From NCBI RefSeq assembly GCF_036186745.1, contig NZ_CP108086.1:7874001-7938000 (forward strand): 64,000 bases of DNA. The letters are read 5' to 3'. This DNA comes from Microbispora hainanensis. GTDB lineage: Bacteria > Actinomycetota > Actinomycetes > Streptosporangiales > Streptosporangiaceae. The notes under the pieces are model-generated. The model had not been told where the DNA came from and made no database searches. It saw only the letters and a program-made list of their open reading frames with translations. The translations under genes were made by a program, and so were the position numbers. This document shows, piece after piece, positions 1 to 8,101 of the stretch. Each line of letters opens with the position of its first letter. The first letter of the stretch is position 1.

Positions 1-136
1 TCAGCACGGAGATGAAGGAGAATCCGGCGGCGAAGGAGGCGTACCTGCCCATGCTGCGGTGCAGCTCCTGGCGGTAGCCGAACGTCTGCAGGGCGCTCTC
101 GTCGGTGGGGGGCGAGGAAGGGACGGTGACGGCCAT
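1..136 (-). CDS. Amino acid permease (APC family), N-terminal end only
   Basis: The first 45 codons of a protein running off the left edge. It starts with ATG at 136 and reads MAVTVPSSPPTDESALQTFG, followed by YRQELHRSMGRYASFAAGFSF. A short acidic cytoplasmic head, then the L-x-x-(F/L)-G-Y-x-Q-E-L-x-R motif and the start of a first membrane helix, is typical of actinobacterial APC-superfamily amino acid/polyamine permeases. Substrate cannot be judged from this fragment. Confidence 0.75.
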   Translation of the reverse strand, partial: MAVTVPSSPPTDESALQTFGYRQELHRSMGRYASFAAGFSFISVL

Positions 137-269
137 CGGGGCTCCGGGCGCTGGGGGGATTTCTGTCGATTGACAGATATGTACGGGGCCGTCGTTTCCC
201 CGGCGTCACGCGCGCGTTCATCCGCCGTAACGCATCCCTCACCGCCCGACCGTCGCTCGCCCGCTGCGG

Positions 270-553
270 GCATCCCCTGATCGGTCCGCACAGCGGGGCC
301 TGCTCGGGCAGGTCGTTGCCGAGGCGCAGCTCGGCGCGCACCCGGCCCGGCCGGGCCGGGACGGTGAACTCGATCGCCCCGCCGCGCGTGAGGTGCTGGT
401 CGAGCGGCGTCCGGCCATCGGCGACGACGCGCAGCGAGCCGTCGGTGAGCGCGTCGAGCGAGCGCACGCGCGGCGCCTCACCCGGACGTCGCCGCCGATG
501 ACGGACACGAAGTGTCCGCCCCGCTTGGCCTCGATACACGTTCCACCCTTCAT
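270..553 (-). pseudogene. Frameshifted gene remnant, possibly PHP/CehA-McbA-like
   Basis: Reading the minus strand from an ATG at 553 gives MKGGTCIEAKRGGHFVSVIG. The natural continuation then jumps frame near 475 to read RSLDALTDGSLRVVADGRTP and further on FTVPARPGRVRAELR. The second block resembles the C-terminal region of PHP-domain CehA/McbA-type metallohydrolases (LTDG-LRVVADGR and RAELR phrases), which is recognition by eye only. No complete gene can be rebuilt, and the metal-binding part is absent. I read it as a decayed 3' fragment. The rest of 137-717 shows nothing else I can support. Confidence 0.35.
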
Positions 554-717
554 GCGGGCGATGACCGCCGGGTGGCCTGGACCTGAACGTCGGGCGAGGC
601 CTTGTCTCATGGACTCGCGCCGGTGGCGGCTGACTCGTCATGGCCAGGAAGTGCTGGAGCACGCGGAGCCGGACAGCATGCGCCACAGGCTCTGCCGACG
701 CCACATGTGAGGCCGGC

Positions 718-799
718 CTTCATCGTGCGCCTTCATCGTGCGCCTTCATCGTGCTCAGTGCGCCGCGCGCACCATAGTGCTCAGTGCGCCGCGCGCACC
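718..799. repeat. Short tandem repeats downstream of the methyltransferase gene
   Basis: Three copies of a 13-bp unit (cttcatcgtgcgc, last copy ending ctc) occupy 718-756. They run directly into two 23-bp copies of a gtgctcagtgcgccg... segment at 751-773 and 777-799. The second of those contains the last codons and stop of the methyltransferase gene, so the 3' end of that gene has been locally duplicated, probably by replication slippage. Confidence 0.8.
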
Positions 800-1641
800 G
801 CCGAGACCAGTCCGCCGGCGCCCTCGTCAAGCTGCGGCGGGGTGAGCATCGGGCGCCCGTAGACCTCGGCGCGCTCACGCAGGGTGAAGGTCTCCGCCTC
901 CCAGCCGAGGCCGTGCAGCCAGCCGACCGGGTCTTCCGGCATCTCCCAGACCCACATCGATGCCGCCGATCCCGGAGTGGCGTCCTCGCGGAAGCGTTCG
1001 AGCACACCGCGCGAGCCCAGTGTCAGACCCAGCCTGCTGCCTGCGGCGGACAGCGCGCCGACCCGTTCGAGCAGCGACTGCACCGCGTCCTCGGGCAGAT
1101 AGATCAGCAGTCCCTCGGCGATCCACACCGTCGGCTGCGCCGGATCGTGCCCGGCCGCGGCCAAGGCGCCGGGCCAGTCCTCATGCAGGTCGACCGGGAC
1201 GGTGATCCGCTCGCAGCGCGGAACGGCCCGCTCCTGACGCAGCACCGACGCCTTGAAGTCCAGCGGTTCGGCTGTGTCGACCTCGAACAGCCGGGTCCCC
1301 TCAGGCCAGTCCATCCGGAAGGCCCTGCTGTCCATCCCGGCTCCGAGCAGCACGACCTGCCGGACGCCGGACGCGACCGCCCGCTCGAGCAGGTCGTCGA
1401 GGAACTTCGTCCGGATGACGATCGAGAAGGCCACACCGAGCCGGCGGCACTGCGCCGCCTCGTCCGCGCGCGGGGGCGGCGGCGCCCCAGGGTCTCTCCC
1501 ACCGGCCATGGCGAAGGCCTGCGCCAGCGGGTCGCGGAACAGCGGCTGCTCGCGTGCCGTCTCCATCGCCCTCACCCGGGCCACGCCCACGGCCGTGGCC
1601 CACACCCCGGACGGCTCGACCCGTCCCCCCGCATCAGTCAC
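781..1641 (-). CDS. Class I SAM-dependent methyltransferase, LCM/TIGR00027-like
   Basis: 286-residue protein of the leucine carboxyl methyltransferase-like family common in actinomycetes. The SAM-binding loop is VVLLGAGMDSRAFRM (about residue 95), followed by FEVDTAEPLDFK, in which the acidic residue would hold the SAM ribose. The WIAEGLLIYLPEDAV motif follows at about 170. An N-terminal A-x-x-V-A-x-x-R-A-x-E segment fits the family. Substrates of these enzymes are mostly unknown; several act on carboxyl or hydroxyl groups of small metabolites. Nothing nearby points to a pathway. It is transcribed away from the MFS exporter. Confidence 0.85.
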   Translation of the reverse strand: MTDAGGRVEPSGVWATAVGVARVRAMETAREQPLFRDPLAQAFAMAGGRDPGAPPPPRADEAAQCRRLGVAFSIVIRTKFLDDLLERAVASGVRQVVLLGAGMDSRAFRMDWPEGTRLFEVDTAEPLDFKASVLRQERAVPRCERITVPVDLHEDWPGALAAAGHDPAQPTVWIAEGLLIYLPEDAVQSLLERVGALSAAGSRLGLTLGSRGVLERFREDATPGSAASMWVWEMPEDPVGWLHGLGWEAETFTLRERAEVYGRPMLTPPQLDEGAGGLVSAVRAAH

Positions 1642-1993
1642 GCGTTCAGCCTAGCCAGCGCAAAGACCCGAGCGTAGATCGGCGATCGACGCGGCCCTCC
1701 GCCTGGACATCTTCCAAGGAAACGATGTCGTCGAGCACTCAGGCAGCTCTTCTGGTTCACCGGACAGCCGGCGTCGGTGATCGTGATGTCGACGCTGAAC
1801 CCGCTGCCCACGATGTGTCCGTGCACCTGGCGCCACCGTCCCCCTCTCCAGCCGGCGGCGGGCCACCTCCGGAGGAAGCCTGGTCAAACCTTCTCCGGGT
1901 GTGATCCGCGCCATATTTTCGGTCTGACCGGAATCCTTCTCTCGGCTCGAGGTGTTGCCATTCCGGACAATCGCCCCAACGAAGGACAAAGGA
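1642..1993. other. Divergent intergenic region, no gene seen
   Basis: This space between the methyltransferase start and the MFS exporter start should hold both promoters. Possible reading frames on the minus strand (around 1660-1826) lack a ribosome site and family resemblance. I see no clear operator palindrome. Confidence 0.5.
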
Positions 1994-3343
1994 GTGCCCT
2001 TGCCTGCGGCGACGCTGCGCTCTTTTCGCCATCACAACTACCGCCTCTGGGCAGGAGCAGACCTGGTCTCGGTCACTGGCACCTGGATGCAGGTGCTGGG
2101 TGTCAACTGGCTGATCCTCTCGGCCACCGGATCGGCGACCAGCGTGGGCCTCAGCCTGGTCCTCCAGGCCGCACCCACGCTCCTGCTGGGGCTGTGGGGC
2201 GGCTCCCTGGCCGACCGGCTCCCCGCCCGCCCGGTCGTGCTCGCCACGCAGGTGGCTCAGGCGGCGCTCGCCGCTCTCCTCGCGCTCACCGCCGCGGGCG
2301 CCCCCGGCTCCGTGGCACCGGTGTACGCCATCGTGTTCGCGAGCGGCGTCGTGAACGCCATCGGCGGCCCGGCCCTCGGCAGATTCGGGGCCGAGGTGGT
2401 CCCCGCGCGGGACCTGCCGAACGCCTTCGCGCTGGGATCGATCATCAATTCGGCCGGCCGCATCCTCGGCATGAGCCTGGCCGGGGCCCTTCTCCCACTC
2501 ACCGGCACGGCCGGCCTGTTCCTCGTCAACGCCCTGAGCTTCGCCGCCGTCATCGTGGCCGTCCTCGCCATGCGCGCCTCCGAGATGCACCGGCTCCTGC
2601 ACTCCGAGACGGACCGGGGCGGGGTGCGCGCCGGCCTGTCCTACGTGCTTCGCACGCCCTGGCTCGTGGTGCTGCTGGCGCTCGCGCTGATTCTGGGCAG
2701 CCTGGGCCGCAACTACCAGGTCACCATGGCGGCGATGAGCTCCGGACCGCTGGCCGCCGGCGCCGGAGGATACGGGCTGCTGTCGACGATCTTCGCGATC
2801 GGCACGGTGATCGGCGGGGTGATCGCCGCCGGACGTCCCCGCCTCACGGTGGCCCTGCTGCTCGTCACCGCGCTGCTGACCGGCGTGGGCCAGAGCGTCA
2901 GCGGCTTCATGCCCGGCCTGGCCGCCTTCGGCGCGCTCATGCTGCCGATCGCCGCCGGCGCTGTGATCATCGACACCACCCTCGCGACCCGCGCCCAGCT
3001 GGACAGCCCCGACCACATGCGCGGCCGGGTCATCGCCGTCCAAGGCGTGGTCAGCGCGGGCGCGGGGGCCATCGGCGGGCCGCTTCTCGGCCTGCTCTGC
3101 GACATCGTGGGCCCCCGCGTGACTTTGCAGGTCACCGGTGTCGTGGTGGTCCTGGCCACCGTGGCCGCCGGGCTCGCCCTGGCCCGGCTGCGCGGGCGCG
3201 CGCCGGCCCGGCCCGCACTCGCGCATGCGGCTCCCCTTCAGTTGCCGCCCGAGCCTGAGCCGCCCGGCCGGGAGCCCGCCCAGCAGCGTGTCCCCGCCGG
3301 TGTGGCGTCCGGTCCGGCCGAGCAGGCGCCCGCGCTGGCATGA
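1994..3343 (+). CDS. MFS transporter, EntS/DHA3-like
   Basis: About 449 residues with 12 predicted hydrophobic helices. The N-terminus FRHHNYRLWAGADLVSVTGT is the hallmark opening of MFS_3 / EntS-type exporters, and the loop 2-3 signature reads GGSLADRLPAR. It probably exports a small hydrophobic compound or siderophore across the inner membrane; substrate unknown. Start choice is uncertain: GTG at 1994 has GAAGGA seven bases upstream, while TTG at 2000 has a perfect AAAGGAG five bases upstream. The C-terminal 50 residues are a Pro/Ala-rich tail that may be cytoplasmic and disordered. Confidence 0.85.
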   Translation: MPLPAATLRSFRHHNYRLWAGADLVSVTGTWMQVLGVNWLILSATGSATSVGLSLVLQAAPTLLLGLWGGSLADRLPARPVVLATQVAQAALAALLALTAAGAPGSVAPVYAIVFASGVVNAIGGPALGRFGAEVVPARDLPNAFALGSIINSAGRILGMSLAGALLPLTGTAGLFLVNALSFAAVIVAVLAMRASEMHRLLHSETDRGGVRAGLSYVLRTPWLVVLLALALILGSLGRNYQVTMAAMSSGPLAAGAGGYGLLSTIFAIGTVIGGVIAAGRPRLTVALLLVTALLTGVGQSVSGFMPGLAAFGALMLPIAAGAVIIDTTLATRAQLDSPDHMRGRVIAVQGVVSAGAGAIGGPLLGLLCDIVGPRVTLQVTGVVVVLATVAAGLALARLRGRAPARPALAHAAPLQLPPEPEPPGREPAQQRVPAGVASGPAEQAPALA

Positions 3344-3746
3344 TCCGTCCGCCCTGGGCGTCTCCCCGACCGAGCGCCGCCCCTGCGCCCTGCACCCGCA
3401 CGGGGTCGGTACGTCGCGCGCTGCGTCCAGGTTGAAGCTGCGCCAGTTCGCAGACGCGATCTACCCGATTCGCCAACAGCACGGAAGAACGTCTGCCGCA
3501 TCGAACAGTTCCCGTCGCGGCATATTCGCCGACCGTGGGATCGGCCGGAACCGTCCTCACGACGTCCGCAGCGGTTAGCGTGCAGTCGGCTGCGACCCTA
3601 CTCGCCGAACCGCTGCCGGGCGTCTGGCCCGAGATCGCCCGGAGGCTGGTGCGCCAGGCCCACCGCGAGCACCCGTACTCCGCCTGAGGCTCCGCACCCT
3701 GGTCACCGCCGGCGATTCGGCCCATTCTTGGGTGGGAGGTGCCGGC
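3344..3746. other. Gene-free stretch with a possible coding relic
   Basis: No intact gene. On the plus strand a frame ending at a TGA near 3686 reads TVLTTSAAVSVQSAATLLAE then LPGVWPEIARRLVRQAHREH, which looks like the tail of a protein, but no start or family can be assigned. This is the left edge of the decayed accessory island. Confidence 0.35.
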
Positions 3747-4094
3747 ATGCTCTACCGGATCCTGGCGGACACGATCACGAGCTGGGTGGACGCGGACATC
3801 CCCCGCGACGACGGCGAGCGGCCCTCGGGCACGCGGCTGCGCGGGGCGTGGGCGTCGGGCGGTCCGTGCTCCTCGCTGAACGGGCTGCCCCTGCCGCCGC
3901 TGAACAACCGCCGGGTCCGGTTCTGGTAGACCGAGGAGGGCTGGCGCGTGTACGGCCGGAACCATTGGGCCGAGCTGCGCGAGGCGGGTCACACCGTACG
4001 GGTGATCCGCATCAAGAACGCCCCGGGCTCACGGGTGGCCTACCGCGACCGCTACCAGGTCGCCCTTCTCCCTCCGTCGTCAGGAAAGCACTGA
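3747..4094 (+). pseudogene. Small conserved-type gene with an in-frame TAG stop
   Basis: From ATG 3747 (GGGAGG eight bases upstream) the frame reads MLYRILADTITSWVDADIPR and continues to NNRRVRFW, then TAG at 3927-3929. In the same frame it then reads TEEGWRVYGRNHWAELREAG, HTVRVIRIKNAPGSRVAYRD, RYQVALLP to a TGA at 4092. The two halves fit one protein of about 115 residues, so TAG probably replaced a TAC (FWY-TEEGW). The ending KN-x-SRV-x-YRDRYQVALLP resembles short hypothetical proteins I recall from this order; function unknown. A single-base nonsense change explains it. Confidence 0.7.
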
Positions 4095-4189
4095 CGACCG
4101 CCGCCGGATCCCGGCGATGAGCAGCCCGCCACGCGCCGGCGGGCCGCGGTTGGAACCCGTGCGAACTATCCGGCTGATATATCCCGGTA

Positions 4190-4508
4190 GTGACCTACCG
4201 ATTCACGGCCCGTGTCGCCGGCGGCGACGAAGACTTCGACGAAAATTACCGGCAGGCCGGGATAGCGGAAAACGAGGACGGCAGCGGCTTCATGCTGATC
4301 TTCATGAGTGGCATCGAAGAAGCCGGCGACCAAGACGCGGATCTCGGCCTGGACACTCACTTGCCTGGTCACCGCAGACCAGCGAACCGCCTACGGTTGC
4401 GTTCGAGAAGTCACTATCCGCGATGACGCATTACGCATTGTGCTCACCCCTGCGGCTCTAGAGGACCTCGGCTTGGACGACCCGGTCATCGGCCCTCCCC
4501 GCCGCTGA
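4190..4508 (+). pseudogene. Imm10-family immunity protein, frameshifted
   Basis: GTG at 4190 opens MTYRFTARVAGGDEDFDENY and then EDGSGFMLIFMSGIEEAGDQ, DADLGLDTH. The frame then fails near 4362. One base over, the text continues CLVTADQRTAYGCVREVTIR and LRIVLTPAALEDLGLD to TGA at 4506. Joined, the product has the Imm10 layout: LGxDTYCLVT followed by a YGxV-E-x-x-L beta strand and a final LTPxAxxxLGL. Imm10 proteins neutralise toxins of polymorphic toxin systems. No partner toxin gene is visible, so this looks like an orphan, decayed immunity gene. A one-base insertion (cactcacttgc for an expected cacttactgc) would account for the break. Confidence 0.75.
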
Positions 4509-4566
4509 TCTTTACGGTGAGGACTGCCCGAGCTCGAGTCAATGCTTTGAGCAGCACAAATGTCCC

Positions 4567-6345
4567 TTGATAAGCGGTTTCCGAAACCATCCCCGCTACC
4601 TGCCAGTAGGAACTTGGGACCACTGGTCGCGAGCTTTCCTGCAAACACTGGCCGACGGCGACTTGGAGGTGTATAGAGACATATGTACTACATCTGTAAC
4701 GCTCCATAATCTGCCTGCTCAAGCGAGGTCACTACTGCACCCGATGGGAAACGAGCAGGGGATGCGATGCGGCGACTGCCAATCACGCACCCCTGGCGGT
4801 AACACTTGCGCCGATTGTCCCTGGGCAGTCCCAACAGCGGACAAGGCTCCATCAGTCACCTTCTCAGATCGCCTTACCGAGGAAGATCTTCTAGCCCACA
4901 CCCCCGTTGTGGACGTCGCAGAAGCCGATTATCAGGTAACCCGATACTTATGCTGCGCGGCCGAGTCAGACCCTATGTTCGCGCAGAACCTCGTTGCCCA
5001 CATCATTCGGCAACCTCGCCGTGGCATCGCGATGTCCCCGGGTCTTGATGTCGTGGGCGTGCTCCGGCATGCATGCGCGGCGCGTAGGCGGCGGGCAATC
5101 CGGGACTGCGTCCTCACCGCCGTAAACCTGCCACTGACCCTAGTGGTATTGGGTTCAATTATCAGTGCTGCATTGACCGTCTCACTCGAACCTCTTGCTT
5201 TACTGCCATGGGCAATCGGCTTATCGACAATCGTCTCCTCGCTTGTGCTGTATCTCTCAAAGCTGCACTATTACCGCGTGATGACGGGGGCACTTCGACG
5301 CGACAGGTTCTCGGCAACTACCGCGCCCGAGCCACGCAGTCCTCTCTTGCGCAGCCGCCTGCGTCAGATCGCTGATCTAACACGCGGAAACACCACCATA
5401 TACCAAGGATTCAAGCCATTCCGAGGATACGGCAAGGTGATCGGCGGCTGGTCGTTTGCAATCGACCTCACGAAACCACGGATAGAGGGGACGATTCCAG
5501 AGCTATTTGATGTCCATGACATCCGCACCTATGTCAAGAGTCAGGTAGAGGCACTGAAGTGGTTGGGCTTGACAGTAGAGGATCGCGTATTCGTCAGCGG
5601 ACGGGACGTTCCTAATGACAGCATGTTCATTCAAAGCGACGGGCGTCCACGGCCAGGTGTCGACCAGGTGCATTTCAATCAACTCCTAGCGGCACCAGAC
5701 AAACGAGCGCGCCCGTATATGGTTATTCGCCTACTCGGCTGGGACGGCGAACTCGCCTTAACCATATTCCTACGCTTCGTTATGGTTAAGAAAAATCTGT
5801 TCATCGAAGCCAGTCATTCAATTCTGACTCCACTCCAAGATTCGTTTCGCAAATACGATAAAATCGAGCCGGTCTCAAGCGTGAGTGACCATATGCGCTT
5901 GTTCTTTAGTTGTCTCCGACCGTTCTCTGGAATTGTCAGCGGGTTCACTCACCTCTCCGAATACCGTGACGACCGTCGAGCACTCGCGCCGAACAAAAGA
6001 GGTGTCGACCGCCAGGACTTCGACCATGGTGCCTTCTTCAGCATCAGGGAGTGGGCAAGCGATTCCCGCTATCAGCGCTACTTTCAGAAGCTCGACAGCG
6101 AGATGTACACGAAGGTCGTCGAGCAGCGGATCTTTGACTCCCTGGTTCAATTCCTTGATAGTCGGAACATTGATACGGGTGAATTGATTCAGCGACAGAC
6201 CACAATCATGAACAACGGGGTGATGGTGACGGGAAATAGTTCGATTACGGCGGACAGCGTTGCCGCTGGCAACAACGCGCAAGCGATCAGCCATGGCGAT
6301 CACATGGGTAGATCCGGCAGAGCCGATGGATCAACAAGAAGGTAA
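4567..6345 (+). CDS. Zinc-ribbon membrane protein with C-terminal beta-motif tail; putative sensor of a TIR/macro cassette
   Basis: 592 residues from a TTG at 4567. ATG 4744 or 4762 are alternatives because no strong ribosome site precedes 4567. Visible parts in order: a CGDC...CADC zinc ribbon (about 68-84), a soluble segment, a pair of membrane helices at about 178-228, then a large cytosolic region containing YQGFKPFRGYG and WSFAIDL (about 270-300), and a final tail GVMVTGNSSITADSVAAG followed by Asn/Ala/Gln-rich residues. I do not recognise a named family. Base composition is far lower in GC than the flanks, a sign of transfer. It is separated by only four bases from the TIR gene, whose N-terminus carries the same tail motif, so the two products probably act together, perhaps with this one as a membrane receptor or platform. 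Confidence 0.7.
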   Translation: MISGFRNHPRYLPVGTWDHWSRAFLQTLADGDLEVYRDICTTSVTLHNLPAQARSLLHPMGNEQGMRCGDCQSRTPGGNTCADCPWAVPTADKAPSVTFSDRLTEEDLLAHTPVVDVAEADYQVTRYLCCAAESDPMFAQNLVAHIIRQPRRGIAMSPGLDVVGVLRHACAARRRRAIRDCVLTAVNLPLTLVVLGSIISAALTVSLEPLALLPWAIGLSTIVSSLVLYLSKLHYYRVMTGALRRDRFSATTAPEPRSPLLRSRLRQIADLTRGNTTIYQGFKPFRGYGKVIGGWSFAIDLTKPRIEGTIPELFDVHDIRTYVKSQVEALKWLGLTVEDRVFVSGRDVPNDSMFIQSDGRPRPGVDQVHFNQLLAAPDKRARPYMVIRLLGWDGELALTIFLRFVMVKKNLFIEASHSILTPLQDSFRKYDKIEPVSSVSDHMRLFFSCLRPFSGIVSGFTHLSEYRDDRRALAPNKRGVDRQDFDHGAFFSIREWASDSRYQRYFQKLDSEMYTKVVEQRIFDSLVQFLDSRNIDTGELIQRQTTIMNNGVMVTGNSSITADSVAAGNNAQAISHGDHMGRSGRADGSTRR

Positions 6346-6349
6346 GGAA

Positions 6350-7039
6350 ATGAATAAGAATGAAGGAATCTGGATCAGTGGTCACGGGCAAATCAATGCG
6401 GCAAATGTCGCATCCGGACCGAAGGCTCGAGCCGTGACTTACGCTCATCATCCCGACACCGAGCAATCCACCCGCGGTCCCGGACATTCTCGCGAAGGCC
6501 TTGATCGTACCGTGTTCGTCATCCACGGACGCGACTCGCAGGCACGGTTGAGGATGTTTGACCTGCTCCGCAGGATGGGCCTACATCCTCTGGAATGGGA
6601 GTCGATAGTGCAAGAAGTCGGGATGGCCAGCCCTTATTTGGGCGACACTGTCCGTGCCGCTTTCACCATCGCCCAAGCCGCCTTGGTATTGATGACCCCG
6701 GACGACATCGTCCGCCTGCACCCTTCACTTCAGGGGAGCGGGCCCGATCCCGAGCACGGCACGCAGTGTCAAGCCAGGCCAAACGTTCTGTTTGAGGCCG
6801 GCATGGCTTTCGGCTTGTACCCAGAGCGAACGGTTCTTATAAAGATGGGACACTTACGAGATTTCTCAGATATAGGCGGTCGCAACTACATTCAGTTTGA
6901 TGGCTCAGTGCCGAGCATATTGAAGTTGCGCCAGCGGCTGCAGACGGCAGGATGCGCGGTGAGAGCTACCGGCGAGGATTTTGCGGACACAGAACATCTC
7001 CAGAATCTCGACGCATATACGCGCCACGCCGCCAGGTGA
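6350..7039 (+). CDS. TIR-like nucleotide-binding protein (Cap12/Pycsar TIR type)
   Basis: 229 residues from ATG 6350, with GAAGG seven bases upstream inside the end of the previous gene. The N-terminal tail is GIWISGHGQINAANVASG, then a linker, then a TIR-like fold: TVFVIHGRDSQARLRMFDLL (strand A and helix), LGDTVRAAFTIAQAALVLMT (helix and strand), ARPNVLFEAGMAFGLYPERT, and DIGGRNYIQF at the end. This pattern is PF10137 (CAP12/Pycsar effector TIR). By family, the Glu of NVLFEAG is the expected NAD-cleaving residue. Members degrade NAD+ or make ADP-ribose-type signals. With the TM-macro gene 36 bases downstream it could be the signal maker of a Thoeris-like system; alternatively it is itself the killer effector. 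Confidence 0.85.
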   Translation: MNKNEGIWISGHGQINAANVASGPKARAVTYAHHPDTEQSTRGPGHSREGLDRTVFVIHGRDSQARLRMFDLLRRMGLHPLEWESIVQEVGMASPYLGDTVRAAFTIAQAALVLMTPDDIVRLHPSLQGSGPDPEHGTQCQARPNVLFEAGMAFGLYPERTVLIKMGHLRDFSDIGGRNYIQFDGSVPSILKLRQRLQTAGCAVRATGEDFADTEHLQNLDAYTRHAAR

Positions 7040-7075
7040 TAAATTAGATCATTGTGCGTAGGCAGAAAGAACAAG

Positions 7076-7921
7076 ATGGTGTGGAACACACGCAGAGCCC
7101 GCACGCTTTTATTCGCGCAGTTCCTCATCGCTTTTGGCCTCATCTCTGGGGCGATTCAGTTCGCGGGTCAAGTCTTTGGCGTTCGATTCGCTGAACCAGG
7201 ACTAGTGACGGGGCTATCTCTGGCGGCATGCCTCGCCTGGGCCATCTTCAAGGCGTTCCCACGCCGCCATGCAGGACGCGCATTCGATTACCCCGATATT
7301 TCCATAGAAATCCGGGTCGGCGATATTCTTGAGTCGGACACTGATATCGTTGTGGGATTTTGTGACACATTCGACACGGACACCACAGACGACATCGTAA
7401 TCAATGGAGCAAGCCTTCAAGGACAATTGCTACAGCGAACCTACGAGAACGATCGTCGCAGGCTCGATGATGATCTAGCGCGAGCCCTCTCGGAATACTC
7501 ACCTATTAAGGTGGAGACCAAAACGACAAAGCCGCAGGGGAAATTGATGCGGTACGCCATAGGGACAGTCGCCGTCATTGGTTCACCCAAGCGGAGGATC
7601 TATTGCGTGGCATATAGCAGGATGGGTAATGATCTGACGGCTCGATGCTCTATTGACGACTTCTGGATGAGTTTAGGAAAACTGTGGACAGCAATCGGGG
7701 CTAGGGGCCAACTCAATGCCGTGGCAGTACCCATCATGGGTGCGGAGCTGGCAAGAGTGTACGCTCTTGATCGCGAGAATCTTCTGAAAGTGATTATTTT
7801 GTCTTTTGTTGCCTCATCTCGAGTACGTCCGGTATGCCGCGAGCTCACCGTGATCATCCGACCGGATGATATCGAGACGGTGGACATGTTGGAGATGCAG
7901 GCTTTCCTTGCGGCACTGTAA
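7076..7921 (+). CDS. Two-TM macro-domain protein, type II ThsA-like (DUF6430)
   Basis: 281 residues from ATG 7076 (a TTG at 7052 is in frame but weak). Two membrane helices lie at about 12-35 and 42-60, followed by a cytosolic macro-type domain. Its opening IEIRVGDILESDTDIVVGFC and DTFDTDTTDDIVI and the later YCVAYSRMGNDLTARCSIDD, AVPIMGAELARVYALDRENL and CRELTVIIRPDDIE match the domain called DUF6430 or ThsA macro. In type II Thoeris, TM-macro ThsA is the membrane effector that binds a TIR-made ADP-ribose conjugate. Low GC, same direction and close spacing put it in one operon with the two genes upstream. The coding sequence is complete, but its 3' 399 bases are duplicated beyond the neighbouring insertion sequence. 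Confidence 0.85.
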   Translation: MVWNTRRARTLLFAQFLIAFGLISGAIQFAGQVFGVRFAEPGLVTGLSLAACLAWAIFKAFPRRHAGRAFDYPDISIEIRVGDILESDTDIVVGFCDTFDTDTTDDIVINGASLQGQLLQRTYENDRRRLDDDLARALSEYSPIKVETKTTKPQGKLMRYAIGTVAVIGSPKRRIYCVAYSRMGNDLTARCSIDDFWMSLGKLWTAIGARGQLNAVAVPIMGAELARVYALDRENLLKVIILSFVASSRVRPVCRELTVIIRPDDIETVDMLEMQAFLAAL

Positions 7922-8101
7922 AAGACTAGGAGTCGACTGACAGAGCGCAACAGATCCAAGAGATACGTAGCGCGGCCGCGGGCGGACGCGCCGTGTTACC
8001 GCCGCCCGGCACAGGCGGCGGCTTGAGCCCGTATGGCAACTTACGACCACGCCCGGCTGCCGCCGCGCTTCCGTCCCAGGTCGCTCGTCGCCTGCCGATG
8101 A
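7523..8101. repeat. Left copy of a 579-bp direct repeat flanking the IS1634-type element
   Basis: Covers codons about 150 to the stop of the TM-macro gene plus 180 bases downstream. The same 579 bases recur in the same direction at 9765-10343 (offset exactly 2242). The match begins and ends precisely at the two insertion-sequence ends: before 7523 and after 8101 the copies differ. Confidence 0.95.
7999..8021 (+). terminator. GC-rich hairpin after the TM-macro gene
   Basis: CCGCCGCC at 7999-8006 pairs with GGCGGCGG at 8014-8021 around a seven-base loop, about 80 bases after the TM-macro stop. It has no long T run, as is common in actinomycetes. A 42-base segment holding this hairpin (7984-8025) is also present at 10226-10267, as part of the duplication, and with four differences at 15544-15585 inside the integrative element, so it may be a mobile or repeated stem-loop rather than a plain terminator. 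Confidence 0.6.

Noticed and set aside
1638-1826. A small minus-strand protein reading MHGHIVGSGFSVDITITDAG
   Set aside because: Codon use is poor after the first 20 codons, there is no ribosome site and no homologue comes to mind.
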